A DNA stretch of 64,000 nucleotides, from contig JAHTBO010000003.1 of NCBI GenBank assembly GCA_019166125.1, forward strand, positions 314,985-378,984. The letters are read 5' to 3'. The notes under the pieces were generated by a model. That model was given only the letters and a program-made list of their open reading frames with translations, had not been told where the DNA came from and searched no databases. The first letter of the stretch is position 1. The number at the start of each line of letters is the position of its first letter. A program made the translations under genes and the position numbers. Shown here piece after piece: positions 37,511 to 46,357 of this stretch. The DNA is from Alcaligenaceae bacterium CGII-47. Lineage in GTDB: Bacteria; Pseudomonadota; Gammaproteobacteria; Burkholderiales; Burkholderiaceae_B.

Positions 37511-37879
37511 ATGAGCCATGATTGCCTGTTTTGCAAGATCGCCCGACACGACATCCCCGCCGGCATTGTGTACGAGGATGATGAGTTCATGGCGTTTCAC
37601 GACATTAACCCTGCGGCACCCGTGCACCTGCTGCTGATCCCAAAGCACCACATCGAATCGCTCGCAGACATCGGCGCGCAGGATCTGGATTGGCTAGGTA
37701 GAATGATGCACTTGGTCCCAAACCTTGCTTACACCAACGGCTGCAATCCAGGCCCAGAAGGGGGGTTCAGGCTGGTGGCAAATACGGGTATCGAAGGTGG
37801 TCAGGAAATCGCACATTTGCACTTTCACATTATCGGGGGCGCGCGCCCCTGGGACAAACGCGCGGCACCTGCCGCATAA
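37511..37879 (+). CDS. HIT-family (HINT-like) hydrolase
   Basis: A 122-residue histidine-triad protein of the HINT branch, probably a nucleoside phosphoramidate hydrolase. The N-terminal CLFCKIARHDIPAGIVYEDD is typical, and the triad is HLHFHIIGGARPW. Cys residues in CLFCK are those that bind zinc in some members. It lies between hisE and tatA, 12 bp before the latter, as in other Burkholderiales; the physiological substrate is unknown. Confidence 0.93.
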   Translation: MSHDCLFCKIARHDIPAGIVYEDDEFMAFHDINPAAPVHLLLIPKHHIESLADIGAQDLDWLGRMMHLVPNLAYTNGCNPGPEGGFRLVANTGIEGGQEIAHLHFHIIGGARPWDKRAAPAA

Positions 37880-37891
37880 CGGAGATCTATT

Positions 37892-38116
37892 ATGGGTGGT
37901 TTCAGCATTTGGCACTGGCTGATTGTTCTGGTTATTGTGGCCTTGGTTTTCGGCACCAAAAAACTGCGTAACATCGGCGAAGACCTGGGTGGTGCGGTCA
38001 AGGGATTTAAAAAGGGCATGAACGAAGCGAAGGGTGAGGAACCTCCCGCTGTCACGGCCCAAGTCGAGGACACCAGCACGATCGATGTCCAAGCCAAAGA
38101 AAAAACCGATGCGTAA
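37892..38116 (+). CDS. tatA: Sec-independent translocase subunit TatA
   Basis: A 74-residue membrane protein that forms the translocation pore of the twin-arginine system. One short N-terminal helix (about residues 5-20), the FGTKKL hinge, and an amphipathic helix [19 protein letters not shown], then a Glu/Lys/Thr-rich tail. Together with tatB and tatC downstream it exports folded cofactor proteins; NirK and the Rieske protein of this window carry such signals. Confidence 0.95.
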   Translation: MGGFSIWHWLIVLVIVALVFGTKKLRNIGEDLGGAVKGFKKGMNEAKGEEPPAVTAQVEDTSTIDVQAKEKTDA

Positions 38117-38152
38117 TCGCATTACTTAACTTTGACCAGGCAGCCCTGAACC

Positions 38153-38593
38153 ATGTTTGATGTCAGCTTCAGCGAACTGATGCTAATTGGCGTGATCGCG
38201 CTGATCGTCATCGGTCCGGAACGTCTGCCCAAGGTGGCGCGCACGATCGGCCACTTGCTCGGACGCGCCCAACGCTACGTCAATGACGTTAAGTCCGACA
38301 TTCAGCGCGAAATAGACATTAAGGAAATCGGCGACATCAAAGGCCAGATGGAGGACGCCGCGCGCTCGGTCAAGGCTTCTCTAACAGAGGCCCAGACCAG
38401 CATCAGCCAGCCCTTAGACGAAGCCAAAAAGGCCCTACAGGACGCGCAAAGCCTAAGCAGCACAGCACCTTCTGCGATCGAGCCAACCCCCACTGAGACA
38501 TCCTCCACTGAGACGCCCGCCGCTATTGAGCCGCCCGCTATTGAGCCGCCCGCTGCTACGCAGCCTGATTTACACACCGAAAAGCCAGTATGA
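38153..38593 (+). CDS. tatB: Sec-independent translocase subunit TatB
   Basis: A 146-residue TatB: N-terminal helix MFDVSFSELMLIGVIALIVI followed by the GPERLPKVARTIG hinge and a long amphipathic helical region. TatB receives Tat substrates with TatC. The C-terminal 50 residues are low complexity (Glu/Pro/Thr/Ala) and encoded partly by an imperfect 15-bp tandem repeat. The stop overlaps the tatC start (ATGA). Confidence 0.94.
   Translation: MFDVSFSELMLIGVIALIVIGPERLPKVARTIGHLLGRAQRYVNDVKSDIQREIDIKEIGDIKGQMEDAARSVKASLTEAQTSISQPLDEAKKALQDAQSLSSTAPSAIEPTPTETSSTETPAAIEPPAIEPPAATQPDLHTEKPV
38516..38560 (+). repeat. 15-bp tandem repeat inside tatB
   Basis: About three imperfect copies of a CCGCCCGCTATTGAG-like unit encode PAAIE-PPAIE-PPAAT in the flexible TatB tail. 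The unit length is a multiple of three, so copy-number change would lengthen or shorten the tail without breaking the frame. Confidence 0.7.
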
Positions 38594-39381
38594 CCACGGA
38601 CGCCAGCGACAGCTCCCCCCAGGACACCTTCATCTCTCACCTCGTTGAGTTGCGCACGCGCTTGCTCAAGGCCGTCATGGTGGTGCTGGGCGTATTCGTC
38701 GTGCTATTCCTGTACCCTGGCCCTTCAGCCATCTACGACTTGCTGGCGCAACCCATGCTGGCCTCTCTACCCCAGGGCACGCGCATGATTGCCACAGGGG
38801 TGATCACCCCCTTTATGGTGCCAATCAAGGTCACGCTACTTGCCGCTTTTGTGCTCTCGCTACCCGTCGTGCTCTACCAGGCCTGGTCCTTTATCGCACC
38901 GGGCCTGTATCGTCACGAACAGCGCCTGGCCTTACCGCTGATTCTGTCGAGCACGCTGCTGTTTATTCTCGGGATGGCGTTCTGCTATTTCGTGGTGTTC
39001 CACACTGTATTTACCTTTATCGCCCACTTCGCCCCGCAGTCCATTACACCTGCGCCGGACATCGAGGCCTACGTAAACTTCGTCATGACGATGTTTATCG
39101 CGTTTGGCGTGACCTTCGAGGTCCCGATCGTGGTAATTATGCTGGTCAAGGCAGGCATCGTCACGGTTAAAAGATTGCGCGAAATACGCGGTTATGTCGT
39201 GGTCGGTGCCTTCGTGATTGCTGCAATCGTCACGCCACCCGATGTGCTCAGTCAATTCCTGCTCGCCGGACCGCTATGCCTGCTCTACGAGATCGGCGTA
39301 CTGGTAGCCAGCACGCTGGAACGCAAAAAAGCTGCGACTGAATCACACGACGTGACGGCACCCGACACACCCGAGGATTGA
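38590..39381 (+). CDS. tatC: Sec-independent translocase subunit TatC
   Basis: A 263-residue six-helix membrane protein, the twin-arginine signal receptor. Family features: SHLVELRTRLLKAVMV at the N terminus, FMVPIKVTLLAAFVLSLPVVLYQAWSFIAPGLY (signature area), and the later TPPDVLSQFLLAGPL. Its start overlaps tatB. It is convergent with the DegS/DegQ-like protease gene 11 bp away. Confidence 0.95.
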   Translation: MTTDASDSSPQDTFISHLVELRTRLLKAVMVVLGVFVVLFLYPGPSAIYDLLAQPMLASLPQGTRMIATGVITPFMVPIKVTLLAAFVLSLPVVLYQAWSFIAPGLYRHEQRLALPLILSSTLLFILGMAFCYFVVFHTVFTFIAHFAPQSITPAPDIEAYVNFVMTMFIAFGVTFEVPIVVIMLVKAGIVTVKRLREIRGYVVVGAFVIAAIVTPPDVLSQFLLAGPLCLLYEIGVLVASTLERKKAATESHDVTAPDTPED

Positions 39382-39392
39382 ACGCAAGCGCC

Positions 39393-40532
39393 CTATTTGC
39401 CTCGTATAGGCGGGCGCACACCGACCTGCACCACCACCGTCAATGGCTCGCCATCCCGCTGCAATCCAAGTTCGGCTGATCCACCTTGCTTGAGCGGCGC
39501 AATCTGGTTAAGCAAATCCACAGAATCCATCACGGCATGACCATCCAGGCTATGCACAATATCGCCAACACGCACGCCTGAGCGCGCGGCAGGGCCGCCA
39601 CGCAGCACGCGTGCAATGATTACACCCTCATCGTTCTTCAGGTGAAACGCACGCGCCAGGTCGGGGGTAATATCCTGCGGTTCAATCCCTAACCAGCCCC
39701 GCGTCACGGTGCCATGCTCGATGATCTCATCCATGATTTGGTGCGCTGCCGCAGCTGGAATCGCGAAACCGATCCCCAGCGAACCCCCAGTCTCGGAATA
39801 GATTGCTGTATTAATCCCCACCAATCCGCCCGACGAATCGATTAAGGCTCCGCCTGAATTACCCGGATTAATCGCTGCATCCGTCTGGATAAAGTTCTCG
39901 TAGATATTGATGCCCAGGCGGTTGCGTCCCAAGGCGGACACAATCCCCATGGTCGTGGTCTGACCAACCCCAAAAGGATTACCAATTGCAAGCACCACAT
40001 CACCCACCTGCACCTGATGCTGCTCGTTAAAGGCAATCGCCGGGAGCTTGTCCAAGTCGATTTTCAACACAGCAAGGTCACTTTCCGGATCGGCACCCAC
40101 CACACGCGCCGTCGCCTGGCGTCCATCGCGCAAGGCCACCTCAATCGCATCGGCCATCTCGATGACATGGTAGTTCGTTAAAACATAGCCATCGGCGCGC
40201 ACAATGACGCCCGAACCCAGACTCGTTGTCGTCTGGCGCCGGGTAAAGCCGGGCAACTGACGGAATAACTGGTTCAGGCCAGGATCTGCGGGCAAGGGGA
40301 CGAGCGGCACATCAATGTGCTTGGCCGTATAGATATTCACGACTGCAGGTGCGGCGCGTGCGACGGCAGGTGCATAGGTCTGTACCGACGTCGACGCCAG
40401 CGCTGGCGCCACCGGCGCGACCGATACTGGGCTATCGGCCTGAAGCCATTGCGGGCGCAACGTTATCACGATGAATAAAATGCCCAGACACACCGTGACG
40501 GTCTGCGCGAAAATCAGCCACAATCGTTGCAT
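39393..40532 (-). CDS. HtrA-type serine protease (DegS-like, membrane-anchored, one PDZ)
   Basis: A 379-residue trypsin-like protease. An N-terminal helix (about residues 3-24) is likely an anchor; a short proline/alanine linker leads to the protease domain with His in TNYHV, Asp in ESDLAVLKI and Ser in NPGNSGGAL, followed by one PDZ domain (GWLGIEPQDITPDLARAF). The single PDZ and lack of a cleavable signal suit DegS more than DegP. It may act in envelope stress signalling; no anti-sigma RseA is adjacent. ATG at 40530-40532 is used since upstream in-frame codons lie in the nif3-like promoter region. It is divergent from the Nif3-like gene (34 bp). Confidence 0.9.
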   Translation of the reverse strand: MQRLWLIFAQTVTVCLGILFIVITLRPQWLQADSPVSVAPVAPALASTSVQTYAPAVARAAPAVVNIYTAKHIDVPLVPLPADPGLNQLFRQLPGFTRRQTTTSLGSGVIVRADGYVLTNYHVIEMADAIEVALRDGRQATARVVGADPESDLAVLKIDLDKLPAIAFNEQHQVQVGDVVLAIGNPFGVGQTTTMGIVSALGRNRLGINIYENFIQTDAAINPGNSGGALIDSSGGLVGINTAIYSETGGSLGIGFAIPAAAAHQIMDEIIEHGTVTRGWLGIEPQDITPDLARAFHLKNDEGVIIARVLRGGPAARSGVRVGDIVHSLDGHAVMDSVDLLNQIAPLKQGGSAELGLQRDGEPLTVVVQVGVRPPIRGK

Positions 40533-40566
40533 ATGCTTTATAACTTCTCTGAGACAAAGGAATTCG

Positions 40567-41343
40567 ATGACATCTGTCGACTTATACGAACTGGCGGCAT
40601 GGATCGACACGACCTTGCAGGCGGGACAATTCACCGACTACTGCCCCAACGGGTTGCAGGTTGAAGGCCGCCCCCATGTCCGCCACATTATCGCTGGTGT
40701 CACCGCGACGCAAGCGCTGATCGATGTTGCCATCGAAAAAAAAGCCGATGCGATCCTCGTACACCACGGTTGGTTTTGGAAAAACGAAAATCCATGTATC
40801 CGCGGCCCCAAACGCACCCGCCTGGCTGGCCTGCTGGCTCACGATATCAGCCTGCTCGCCTACCATTTACCCCTGGACGCTCATCCTACCCTGGGCAATA
40901 ACGCGCAACTCGCGCGTGTGCTCGGGTTTGAGCCCGAGCGCGACAGCCAAGGCGCGCCCCAATGCTGTGGGCCCGAGAACCTGATCTGGCTGGGCAACCC
41001 GGGTGCCAATCAGACACTTACCTCAATCGGGCAAACCGTGGCTCGCCAGCTAAACCGTGAACCCTTGTTGATGGGTGAGCCCCACCGCCCCATTCGACGC
41101 ATCGCCTGGTGTACGGGCGGTGCACAGGGCATGATGGATGCCGCGGTTGCCGCTGGCGTGGACGCCTACCTAACCGGCGAGGTCTCTGAGCCCACCACCC
41201 ATCTAGCGCGCGAGACCGGTGTCGCCTTTATCGGGGCTGGCCACCACGCCACCGAGCGCTATGGTGTCCAGGCCCTAGGCGCAGCGATTGCCGAGAAATT
41301 CGGCATACGCTGCGAATTTGTAGATATCGACAACCCGGTTTAA
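40567..41343 (+). CDS. Nif3-like dinuclear metal-binding protein (YbgI/DUF34 family)
   Basis: A 258-residue Nif3/YbgI family protein. Metal-site blocks are AILVHHGWFWKNE, YHLPLDAHPTLGNNAQLA and FIGAGHHATERYGVQAL, which provide His/Asp/Glu ligands to a dimetal centre. Suggested roles include GTP cyclohydrolase I-like activity, but none is firmly set for bacteria. ATG at 40567 has AGGA 5 bp upstream. It lies between the divergent DegS-like gene and the mscL gene. Confidence 0.92.
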   Translation: MTSVDLYELAAWIDTTLQAGQFTDYCPNGLQVEGRPHVRHIIAGVTATQALIDVAIEKKADAILVHHGWFWKNENPCIRGPKRTRLAGLLAHDISLLAYHLPLDAHPTLGNNAQLARVLGFEPERDSQGAPQCCGPENLIWLGNPGANQTLTSIGQTVARQLNREPLLMGEPHRPIRRIAWCTGGAQGMMDAAVAAGVDAYLTGEVSEPTTHLARETGVAFIGAGHHATERYGVQALGAAIAEKFGIRCEFVDIDNPV

Positions 41344-41367
41344 GCCCTGCAACAGCGCGATCAGGCA

Positions 41368-41820
41368 TTATTTCCTGAGCGCATCGCGGATTTCGCGTAA
41401 CAATACAATATCCTCAGGGGTCGCGGCAGGCGCTGGTGCCACCACGGGTCCTGAGAGCTTACGGCGGGTGTTATTGACAAGCTTGACCATCATGAAAACG
41501 ACCAAGGCCAACAGCATAAAATTGATAAAGATGGTCAGAAAATGCCCCCATCCCAGGATCACGCCACCCGCCTTCGCCAAGGCATCGTGGGTCAGTGGCC
41601 CCTCATAGCCCTCGGGCATGCGCAGGACCCAAAACAAATTATCGAAATTCACCTCTCCACCCAGGATAAAACTGATAAGTGGCATCACGATATCGTTTAC
41701 AACTGAGTCGATGATTTTACCAAATGCAGCACCGATGATGACCCCAACGGCCAAATCCATCATATTGCCCTTAACGGCGAATTCCTGGAACTCCTTGATA
41801 AAGCCTCGTGCTTTGCTCAT
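41368..41820 (-). CDS. mscL: Large-conductance mechanosensitive channel MscL
   Basis: A 150-residue channel that opens on membrane tension during osmotic downshock. N-terminal amphipathic helix [20 protein letters not shown] and the pore-lining [21 protein letters not shown] are diagnostic; a second helix ([20 protein letters not shown]) and a C-terminal bundle follow. Length is at the upper end of the family. GGAGC lies upstream of ATG 41818-41820. It is divergent from petA with 124 bp between starts. Confidence 0.95.
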   Translation of the reverse strand: MSKARGFIKEFQEFAVKGNMMDLAVGVIIGAAFGKIIDSVVNDIVMPLISFILGGEVNFDNLFWVLRMPEGYEGPLTHDALAKAGGVILGWGHFLTIFINFMLLALVVFMMVKLVNNTRRKLSGPVVAPAPAATPEDIVLLREIRDALRK

Positions 41821-41863
41821 GCTCTTGCTCCCGGTCGAATTTCCCCCCCGATTTGGGTAACGC

Positions 41864-41869
41864 TATAAT
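41864..41869 (+). promoter_or_regulatory. Possible -10 element for petABC
   Basis: A perfect TATAAT 76 bp before the petA ATG, in the mscL-petA divergent gap. A run of seven C occupies the region where -35 is expected (41843-41849), so an activator or an unusual -35 would be needed. Confidence 0.4.
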
Positions 41870-41944
41870 ACGCGGTTGAAGAACCCTATGCATCACGAAA
41901 AACAGTAACGGCACGCCCTCAGGGCAGACACAAGGGATATTAGA

Positions 41945-42589
41945 ATGAGTCAGAATACGACACAATCCGACGATCAGGGCGCGGTCGACCCAACCCTCCC
42001 CCCCGATCCTTCTCGCCGCTTTTGGGTGGCCTCTGCCTGTACGTTGGGCGGTGTAGTGGGCGTCGCAACCGCTGTCCCTCTGGTCGGTTCATTCGCCCCA
42101 TCCGAAAAAGCTCGTGCAGCAGGCGCGCCAGTCGAGGCCGATATATCGGCCCTGGCACCCGGTCAGATGATGACAGTCGAGTGGCGTGGCAAACCTGTCT
42201 GGATTGTGCGACGCACGGCGGCCGAATTAGAGGCGCTGTCCAAGCACGACGCCGAGCTCGCCGACCCACAATCCAAGCGTCCCGGCTTCACGCCGCCCTT
42301 TGCCGAGAACGAATACCGCTCGCGCAAGCCCGAGTACTTCATCTGCATCGGCATCTGCACGCACCTGGGTTGCTCGCCCACCGCAAAATTTGAGACCGGC
42401 CCTCAGCCAGGGCTTCCTGCCGATTGGGCGGGTGGCTGGTTGTGTGCCTGCCACGGCTCGACCTTCGATCTGGCTGGACGCGTGTTCGCTAACAAGCCTG
42501 CTCCAGACAACCTCGAGATCCCGCCCTACATTTTTTCTGCTGATGGCACACGCGTTACCATCGGCATAGACGAAAACACCAAGGCCTGA
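41945..42589 (+). CDS. petA: Ubiquinol-cytochrome c reductase Rieske iron-sulfur subunit
   Basis: A 214-residue Rieske protein of the cytochrome bc1 complex; it takes one electron from ubiquinol and passes it to cytochrome c1. A twin-arginine motif PSRRFWVAS precedes the single membrane helix. The [2Fe-2S] ligands are in CTHLGCSP and CACHGSTFD. An insertion (about 40 residues with RRTAAELEALSKHD) before the cluster domain is typical of beta-proteobacterial forms. petB follows after 48 bp. Needs TatABC, encoded 4 kb upstream. Confidence 0.96.
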   Translation: MSQNTTQSDDQGAVDPTLPPDPSRRFWVASACTLGGVVGVATAVPLVGSFAPSEKARAAGAPVEADISALAPGQMMTVEWRGKPVWIVRRTAAELEALSKHDAELADPQSKRPGFTPPFAENEYRSRKPEYFICIGICTHLGCSPTAKFETGPQPGLPADWAGGWLCACHGSTFDLAGRVFANKPAPDNLEIPPYIFSADGTRVTIGIDENTKA

Positions 42590-42637
42590 TGGCCCAGCGG
42601 TCATCCTTCTTTGACATCACAAGACTAGGAGCCATTC

Positions 42638-44023
42638 ATGGCTGAAAAAATCGTCGAGACGACTGGGCTGATGGGGTGGATTGATCGGCGCTTCCCGCTG
42701 ACCAGCCTCTTCAAAGACCACATGTCCGAGTACTACGCACCCAAAAATTTCAATTTTTGGTATTTCTTTGGCTCGCTAGCGCTACTGGTGCTGGTTATTC
42801 AGGTCGTCACGGGCATTTTTCTCGTGATGAACTACAAGCCCGATGCGCGCTTTGCCTTCGAGTCAGTCGAGTACATCATGCGCGAGGTGCCAGGTGGATG
42901 GTTTATCCGCTACATGCACTCGACAGGTGCATCGATGTTCTTTGTCGTGGTCTATCTACATATGCTGCGCGGCCTGTTCTACGGCTCTTACCGTAAACCG
43001 CGCGAGCTGGTCTGGATCTTTGGCGTCGCCATCTTCCTGTCCCTCATGGCCGAGGCATTCTTTGGCTACCTGCTGCCTTGGGGCCAGATGTCTTACTGGG
43101 GGGCACAGGTGATTGTCAACCTGTTCTCAGCCATCCCCTTCATCGGACCTGAGCTGTCGCTGTGGATCCGTGGCGATTACGTCGTCTCCGACGCAACATT
43201 GAACCGCTTCTTTGCCTTCCACGTAATTGCCATTCCGCTGGTGCTGATCGGCCTGGTGGTGGCACACATCCTCGCACTCCACGAAGTGGGTTCCAATAAC
43301 CCTGACGGCGTCGAGATCAAGCAAGGCCCCAAAGATCGCTACGGTCGTCCCTGTGATGGCATCCCCTTCCATCCGTACTACTCCGTACACGATATGGTCG
43401 GTGTGGCGGGCTTTTTGATCGTGTTTGCAGCGATTATCTTCTTTGGCCCCGAGATGGGCGGCTACTTCCTAGAGTACAACAACTTCATTCCTGCCGACCC
43501 CCTCAAGACCCCGCTGCATATTGCGCCTGTCTGGTATTTCACACCGTTCTACTCGATGCTGCGCGCCACCACCAGTGACTTTACCTGGGTGTTGGCGGGT
43601 GCCTCTGTCCTCGCCGCGATCGGCATCCTGGCGAAAAGCAATCTGCGCGGCATCCTGCGTATCGCTGTCCCTGTCCTGCTGATCGTCATTGCCGTCCTGC
43701 TGCGCACCTTCGACGCGAAGTTCTGGGGCGTAGTGGCCATGGGCGGCGCTGTGGTGATCCTATTCTTTTTGCCATGGCTGGACCGTTCGCCGGTCAAATC
43801 CATCCGTTATCGTCCAGGCTGGCACAAGGTGCTCTACGGCATCTTTATCGTCAACTTTCTGATTGTCGGATGGCTAGGCACGCAGCCCGTGATTCCGGTG
43901 TTTACGCTGATGAGTCAGGTCTGCACGATTATTTACCTGGCTTTCTTCCTGTTGATGCCCCTCTGGAGCAGCAAGGGTACGTTCAAACAAGTCCCTGACC
44001 GCGTGACGTTCCGCGCTCACTAA
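42638..44023 (+). CDS. petB: Cytochrome b subunit of the bc1 complex
   Basis: A 461-residue membrane cytochrome b with two haem-b sites: His pairs in YMHSTGASMFFVVVYLHMLR and FFAFHVIAIPLVLIGLVVAHI. The Qo motif PEW is PVWYFTPFYSMLR-adjacent and GYLLPWGQMSYWGA marks the quinol site. The C-terminal extra helices beyond the usual eight are normal for beta-proteobacteria. Encoded between petA and petC. Confidence 0.96.
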   Translation: MAEKIVETTGLMGWIDRRFPLTSLFKDHMSEYYAPKNFNFWYFFGSLALLVLVIQVVTGIFLVMNYKPDARFAFESVEYIMREVPGGWFIRYMHSTGASMFFVVVYLHMLRGLFYGSYRKPRELVWIFGVAIFLSLMAEAFFGYLLPWGQMSYWGAQVIVNLFSAIPFIGPELSLWIRGDYVVSDATLNRFFAFHVIAIPLVLIGLVVAHILALHEVGSNNPDGVEIKQGPKDRYGRPCDGIPFHPYYSVHDMVGVAGFLIVFAAIIFFGPEMGGYFLEYNNFIPADPLKTPLHIAPVWYFTPFYSMLRATTSDFTWVLAGASVLAAIGILAKSNLRGILRIAVPVLLIVIAVLLRTFDAKFWGVVAMGGAVVILFFLPWLDRSPVKSIRYRPGWHKVLYGIFIVNFLIVGWLGTQPVIPVFTLMSQVCTIIYLAFFLLMPLWSSKGTFKQVPDRVTFRAH

Positions 44024-44049
44024 GGCAAACATAACGTTACGGAAAGATC

Positions 44050-44898
44050 ATGATTAAAAAACTGCTTGGTGCCCTGACTTTATCTCTGACCTGCGTCGTG
44101 GCGTTCGCCGCCGGGGGTGGGGTTCATATCGATCGCGCCCCTGACCGGATCAACGACCTCGCTGCACTCCAAAACGGGGCAAAGCTCTTCATCAATTACT
44201 GCCTGAACTGTCACAGTGCGAACTCAATGCGCTATAACAAGCTCACCGAGCTGGGCCTGACCGAGGACGAGATCAAGAAAAACCTGCTCTTTACCGCCGA
44301 TGGGGTTGGCTCGCTCATGACGATCGCCATGACGCCCCAGGACGCCAAGAAATGGATGGGTGCCCCCCCACCTGATCTCTCGGTGATCGCGCGCGCCAAG
44401 AGCACCAATCTGGGCCCCAGTGGCGTGGACTACGTCTATACCTACCTACGTACCTTCTACCGCGACACATCCAAGAAAACCGGCTGGGATAACCTTGCCT
44501 TCCCCAACGTTGGCATGCCCAACGCCCTCTGGGAGCTGGAAGGTCCGCGCACCATGACCCGCACTCAGATCCACGAAGTGGCCGTCGATGGTGGCCCCGC
44601 GAAGTGGGTACGCACCACAACAGCGTATGATGCAGAGGGCTTCTCGACCATCAAGTCTGAAGATCTTCCCGGTTATAAAGGCCCCGAGGCCACCGAGACC
44701 GCCTTCATAAGTGCCGACCCTAAGCAATACCACGCCTTCGAGAGCGATGCAGCTGACCTCAGTAACTTCTTGGGCTGGATGGCCGAACCCAACCAGCTCG
44801 AGCGCAAGCAGATCGGCTTCTGGGTCTTGCTGTTCCTGTTCTTGTTCCTGTTTGTCACGATTCGAATGAACGCGTCATACTGGAAGCACGTCAGGTGA
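44050..44898 (+). CDS. petC: Cytochrome c1 subunit of the bc1 complex
   Basis: A 282-residue cytochrome c1 with signal peptide (MIKKLLGALTLSLTCVVAFA), one covalent haem site CLNCHSANSM, and a C-terminal membrane anchor (FWVLLFLFLFLFVTI). The distal methionine ligand is probably in the segment before the anchor. petC ends the petABC operon; sspA follows after 45 bp, as is common in this group. Confidence 0.95.
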   Translation: MIKKLLGALTLSLTCVVAFAAGGGVHIDRAPDRINDLAALQNGAKLFINYCLNCHSANSMRYNKLTELGLTEDEIKKNLLFTADGVGSLMTIAMTPQDAKKWMGAPPPDLSVIARAKSTNLGPSGVDYVYTYLRTFYRDTSKKTGWDNLAFPNVGMPNALWELEGPRTMTRTQIHEVAVDGGPAKWVRTTTAYDAEGFSTIKSEDLPGYKGPEATETAFISADPKQYHAFESDAADLSNFLGWMAEPNQLERKQIGFWVLLFLFLFLFVTIRMNASYWKHVR

Positions 44899-44943
44899 GT
44901 TCGCAGCCACTCTTGTTTTCACCTTTGAATTGGAATCCATAAC

Positions 44944-45552
44944 ATGATGGTGCTCTATTCTGGAACGACTTGTCCGTTCTCCCAACGCTGTCGCTTTGTG
45001 CTATTTGAAAAGGGCATGGATTTCGAAATCCGCGATATCGACTTGTACAACAAGCCCGAAGACATCTCGGTGATGAATCCATACGGACAGGTTCCTATTC
45101 TGGTCGAACGCGACCTGATTCTGTACGAATCAAGCATCATTAACGAATATATCGACGAGCGCTTTCCCCATCCGCAGCTTATGCCAGCGGATCCGATCAT
45201 GCGCGCCCGTACGCGGCTGTTTTTGTACAATTTCGAAAAAGAGCTGTTCATCCATGTCTCCACACTAGAGGATCGCAGCCAGGCCGACACCAAGACAAAG
45301 GAAGCCGCGCGCCACAATATCCGTGACCGTCTGGCACAGCTCGCGCCCCTACTGCTCAAGAATAAATACTTGCTGGGCGAAGAGTTCTCTATGCTAGACG
45401 TGGCCATCGCTCCGCTGCTCTGGCGCCTGGATCACTACGAGATCGAACTCCCCAAAAGTGCCGCACCCATCCAGAAATACGCCGAGCGCCTGTTTTCGCG
45501 CCCCGCCTACATCGAGGCACTGACCCCATCCGAAAAGGTCATGCGCCGTTAA
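44944..45552 (+). CDS. sspA: Stringent starvation protein A SspA
   Basis: A 202-residue glutathione-S-transferase-fold protein that binds RNA polymerase holoenzyme rather than acting as an enzyme. N-terminal VLYSGTTCPFSQRCRFVLFEKG and NPYGQVPILVERDLILYES are typical of SspA, and the C-terminal all-alpha GST domain follows. The adjacent ATG codons at 44944 and 44947 are equivalent; GGAA lies upstream. It precedes sspB by 4 bp. Confidence 0.94.
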   Translation: MMVLYSGTTCPFSQRCRFVLFEKGMDFEIRDIDLYNKPEDISVMNPYGQVPILVERDLILYESSIINEYIDERFPHPQLMPADPIMRARTRLFLYNFEKELFIHVSTLEDRSQADTKTKEAARHNIRDRLAQLAPLLLKNKYLLGEEFSMLDVAIAPLLWRLDHYEIELPKSAAPIQKYAERLFSRPAYIEALTPSEKVMRR

Positions 45553-45556
45553 TATT

Positions 45557-45991
45557 ATGCAGGAATCATCGACTAAACCTTATCTGCTCCGTGCCTTGCA
45601 CGAGTGGTGTACAGACAATGGCTACTCGCCTTATATCGTGGTCACCGTCGATGCCAACACAGTCGTGCCCGCTGCGCATATTCACGATGGGCAGATCACG
45701 CTGAACATTAATTCCCTGGCGACCAACCGCCTGACGCTGGGCAACGAATACATTGAGTTCGAGGCCCGCTTTAACGGCGTCACAGAGCACATATTCGTGC
45801 CCGTCGCGGCAGTATCGGCGATCTATGCACGCGAGACGGGCGCTGGAATGGGGTTCGAAGTGATTGAATCCCAGCCCTACCCCGGAGGCGGCGAATCCAC
45901 TGGTGACAGTGGGGGTGCCCCCGGCACGGGTCCCGAAACCAACCCTGAACCACCCAAGCCACCACCACCACGCCTCAAGGTCGTGAAATAA
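45557..45991 (+). CDS. sspB: ClpXP protease specificity-enhancing factor SspB
   Basis: A 144-residue adaptor that brings ssrA-tagged peptides to ClpXP. The peptide-binding domain (TKPYLLRALHEWCTDNGYSP, LNINSLATNRLTLGNEYIEF) is followed by an acidic/proline-rich linker and the C-terminal ClpX-binding tail RLKVVK. Its position after sspA is the standard arrangement. Confidence 0.94.
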   Translation: MQESSTKPYLLRALHEWCTDNGYSPYIVVTVDANTVVPAAHIHDGQITLNINSLATNRLTLGNEYIEFEARFNGVTEHIFVPVAAVSAIYARETGAGMGFEVIESQPYPGGGESTGDSGGAPGTGPETNPEPPKPPPPRLKVVK

Positions 45992-46020
45992 ACACATAAT
46001 CCATGTAGAATAGCGGTCTT

Positions 46021-46096
46021 GCCGGCTTAGCTCAGTTGGTAGAGCAGCGCACTTGTAATGCGAAGGTCAAGGGTTCGACTCCTTTAGCCGGCACCA
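46021..46096 (+). tRNA. tRNA-Thr (anticodon TGT)
   Basis: A 76-nt cloverleaf with encoded CCA: acceptor GCCGGCT/AGCCGGC, D arm TAGCTCAGTTGGTAGAGC, anticodon loop CTTGTAA giving TGT, and T arm GGGTTCGACTC. TGT reads ACA/ACG threonine codons. TAGAAT at 46006-46011 may be its -10 element; a terminator follows at 46113. Confidence 0.96.
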
Positions 46097-46112
46097 ATAG
46101 ATTCAAGCACTT

Positions 46113-46140
46113 ACGCCAATCCTTCGGGGTTGGCGTTTTG
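46113..46140 (+). terminator. Rho-independent terminator after tRNA-Thr
   Basis: ACGCCAATCC and GGGTTGGCGT form a 10-bp stem (one G-T pair) with a TTCG tetraloop, followed by TTTTGTTT. Starts 16 bp after the tRNA CCA end. Confidence 0.85.
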
Positions 46141-46263
46141 TTTCGGTCGGATTCGGGGCTCTATCCCACATTAAGGGGATAGGCCGTGAACGCTGGCATA
46201 TCACCTCTTGCTCGCTCGAAATGTATCGAGTGTAAATGTGTTTATCCATTCGCCGCTTAGACT

Positions 46264-46292
46264 CTTGAAATGTCCTGGGTTGATCTCCAAAA
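46264..46292 (+). promoter_or_regulatory. Heat-shock (sigma32-type) promoter for the hsp20 genes
   Basis: CTTGAAA, 14 bp, then CTCCAAAA fits the sigma32 consensus CTTGAAA-N11-16-CCCCATnT well in the -35 and fairly in the -10. It would place transcription start about 50 nt before the first Hsp20 ATG. The leader is GC-rich near its middle and may fold, so an RNA thermometer is possible but no clear anti-Shine-Dalgarno pairing was found. Confidence 0.6.
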
Positions 46293-46357
46293 TAATAATA
46301 AGAGGCGCCACGGCGCATGCCGCAGCGCTTGGTTCAACAGTAAGAGAGGAGAGTCTT

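Noticed and set aside
46297-46345. ROSE or fourU RNA thermometer before hsp20
   Set aside because: No stretch in the leader pairs convincingly with the AGGAG ribosome site by eye; kept only as a hypothesis.
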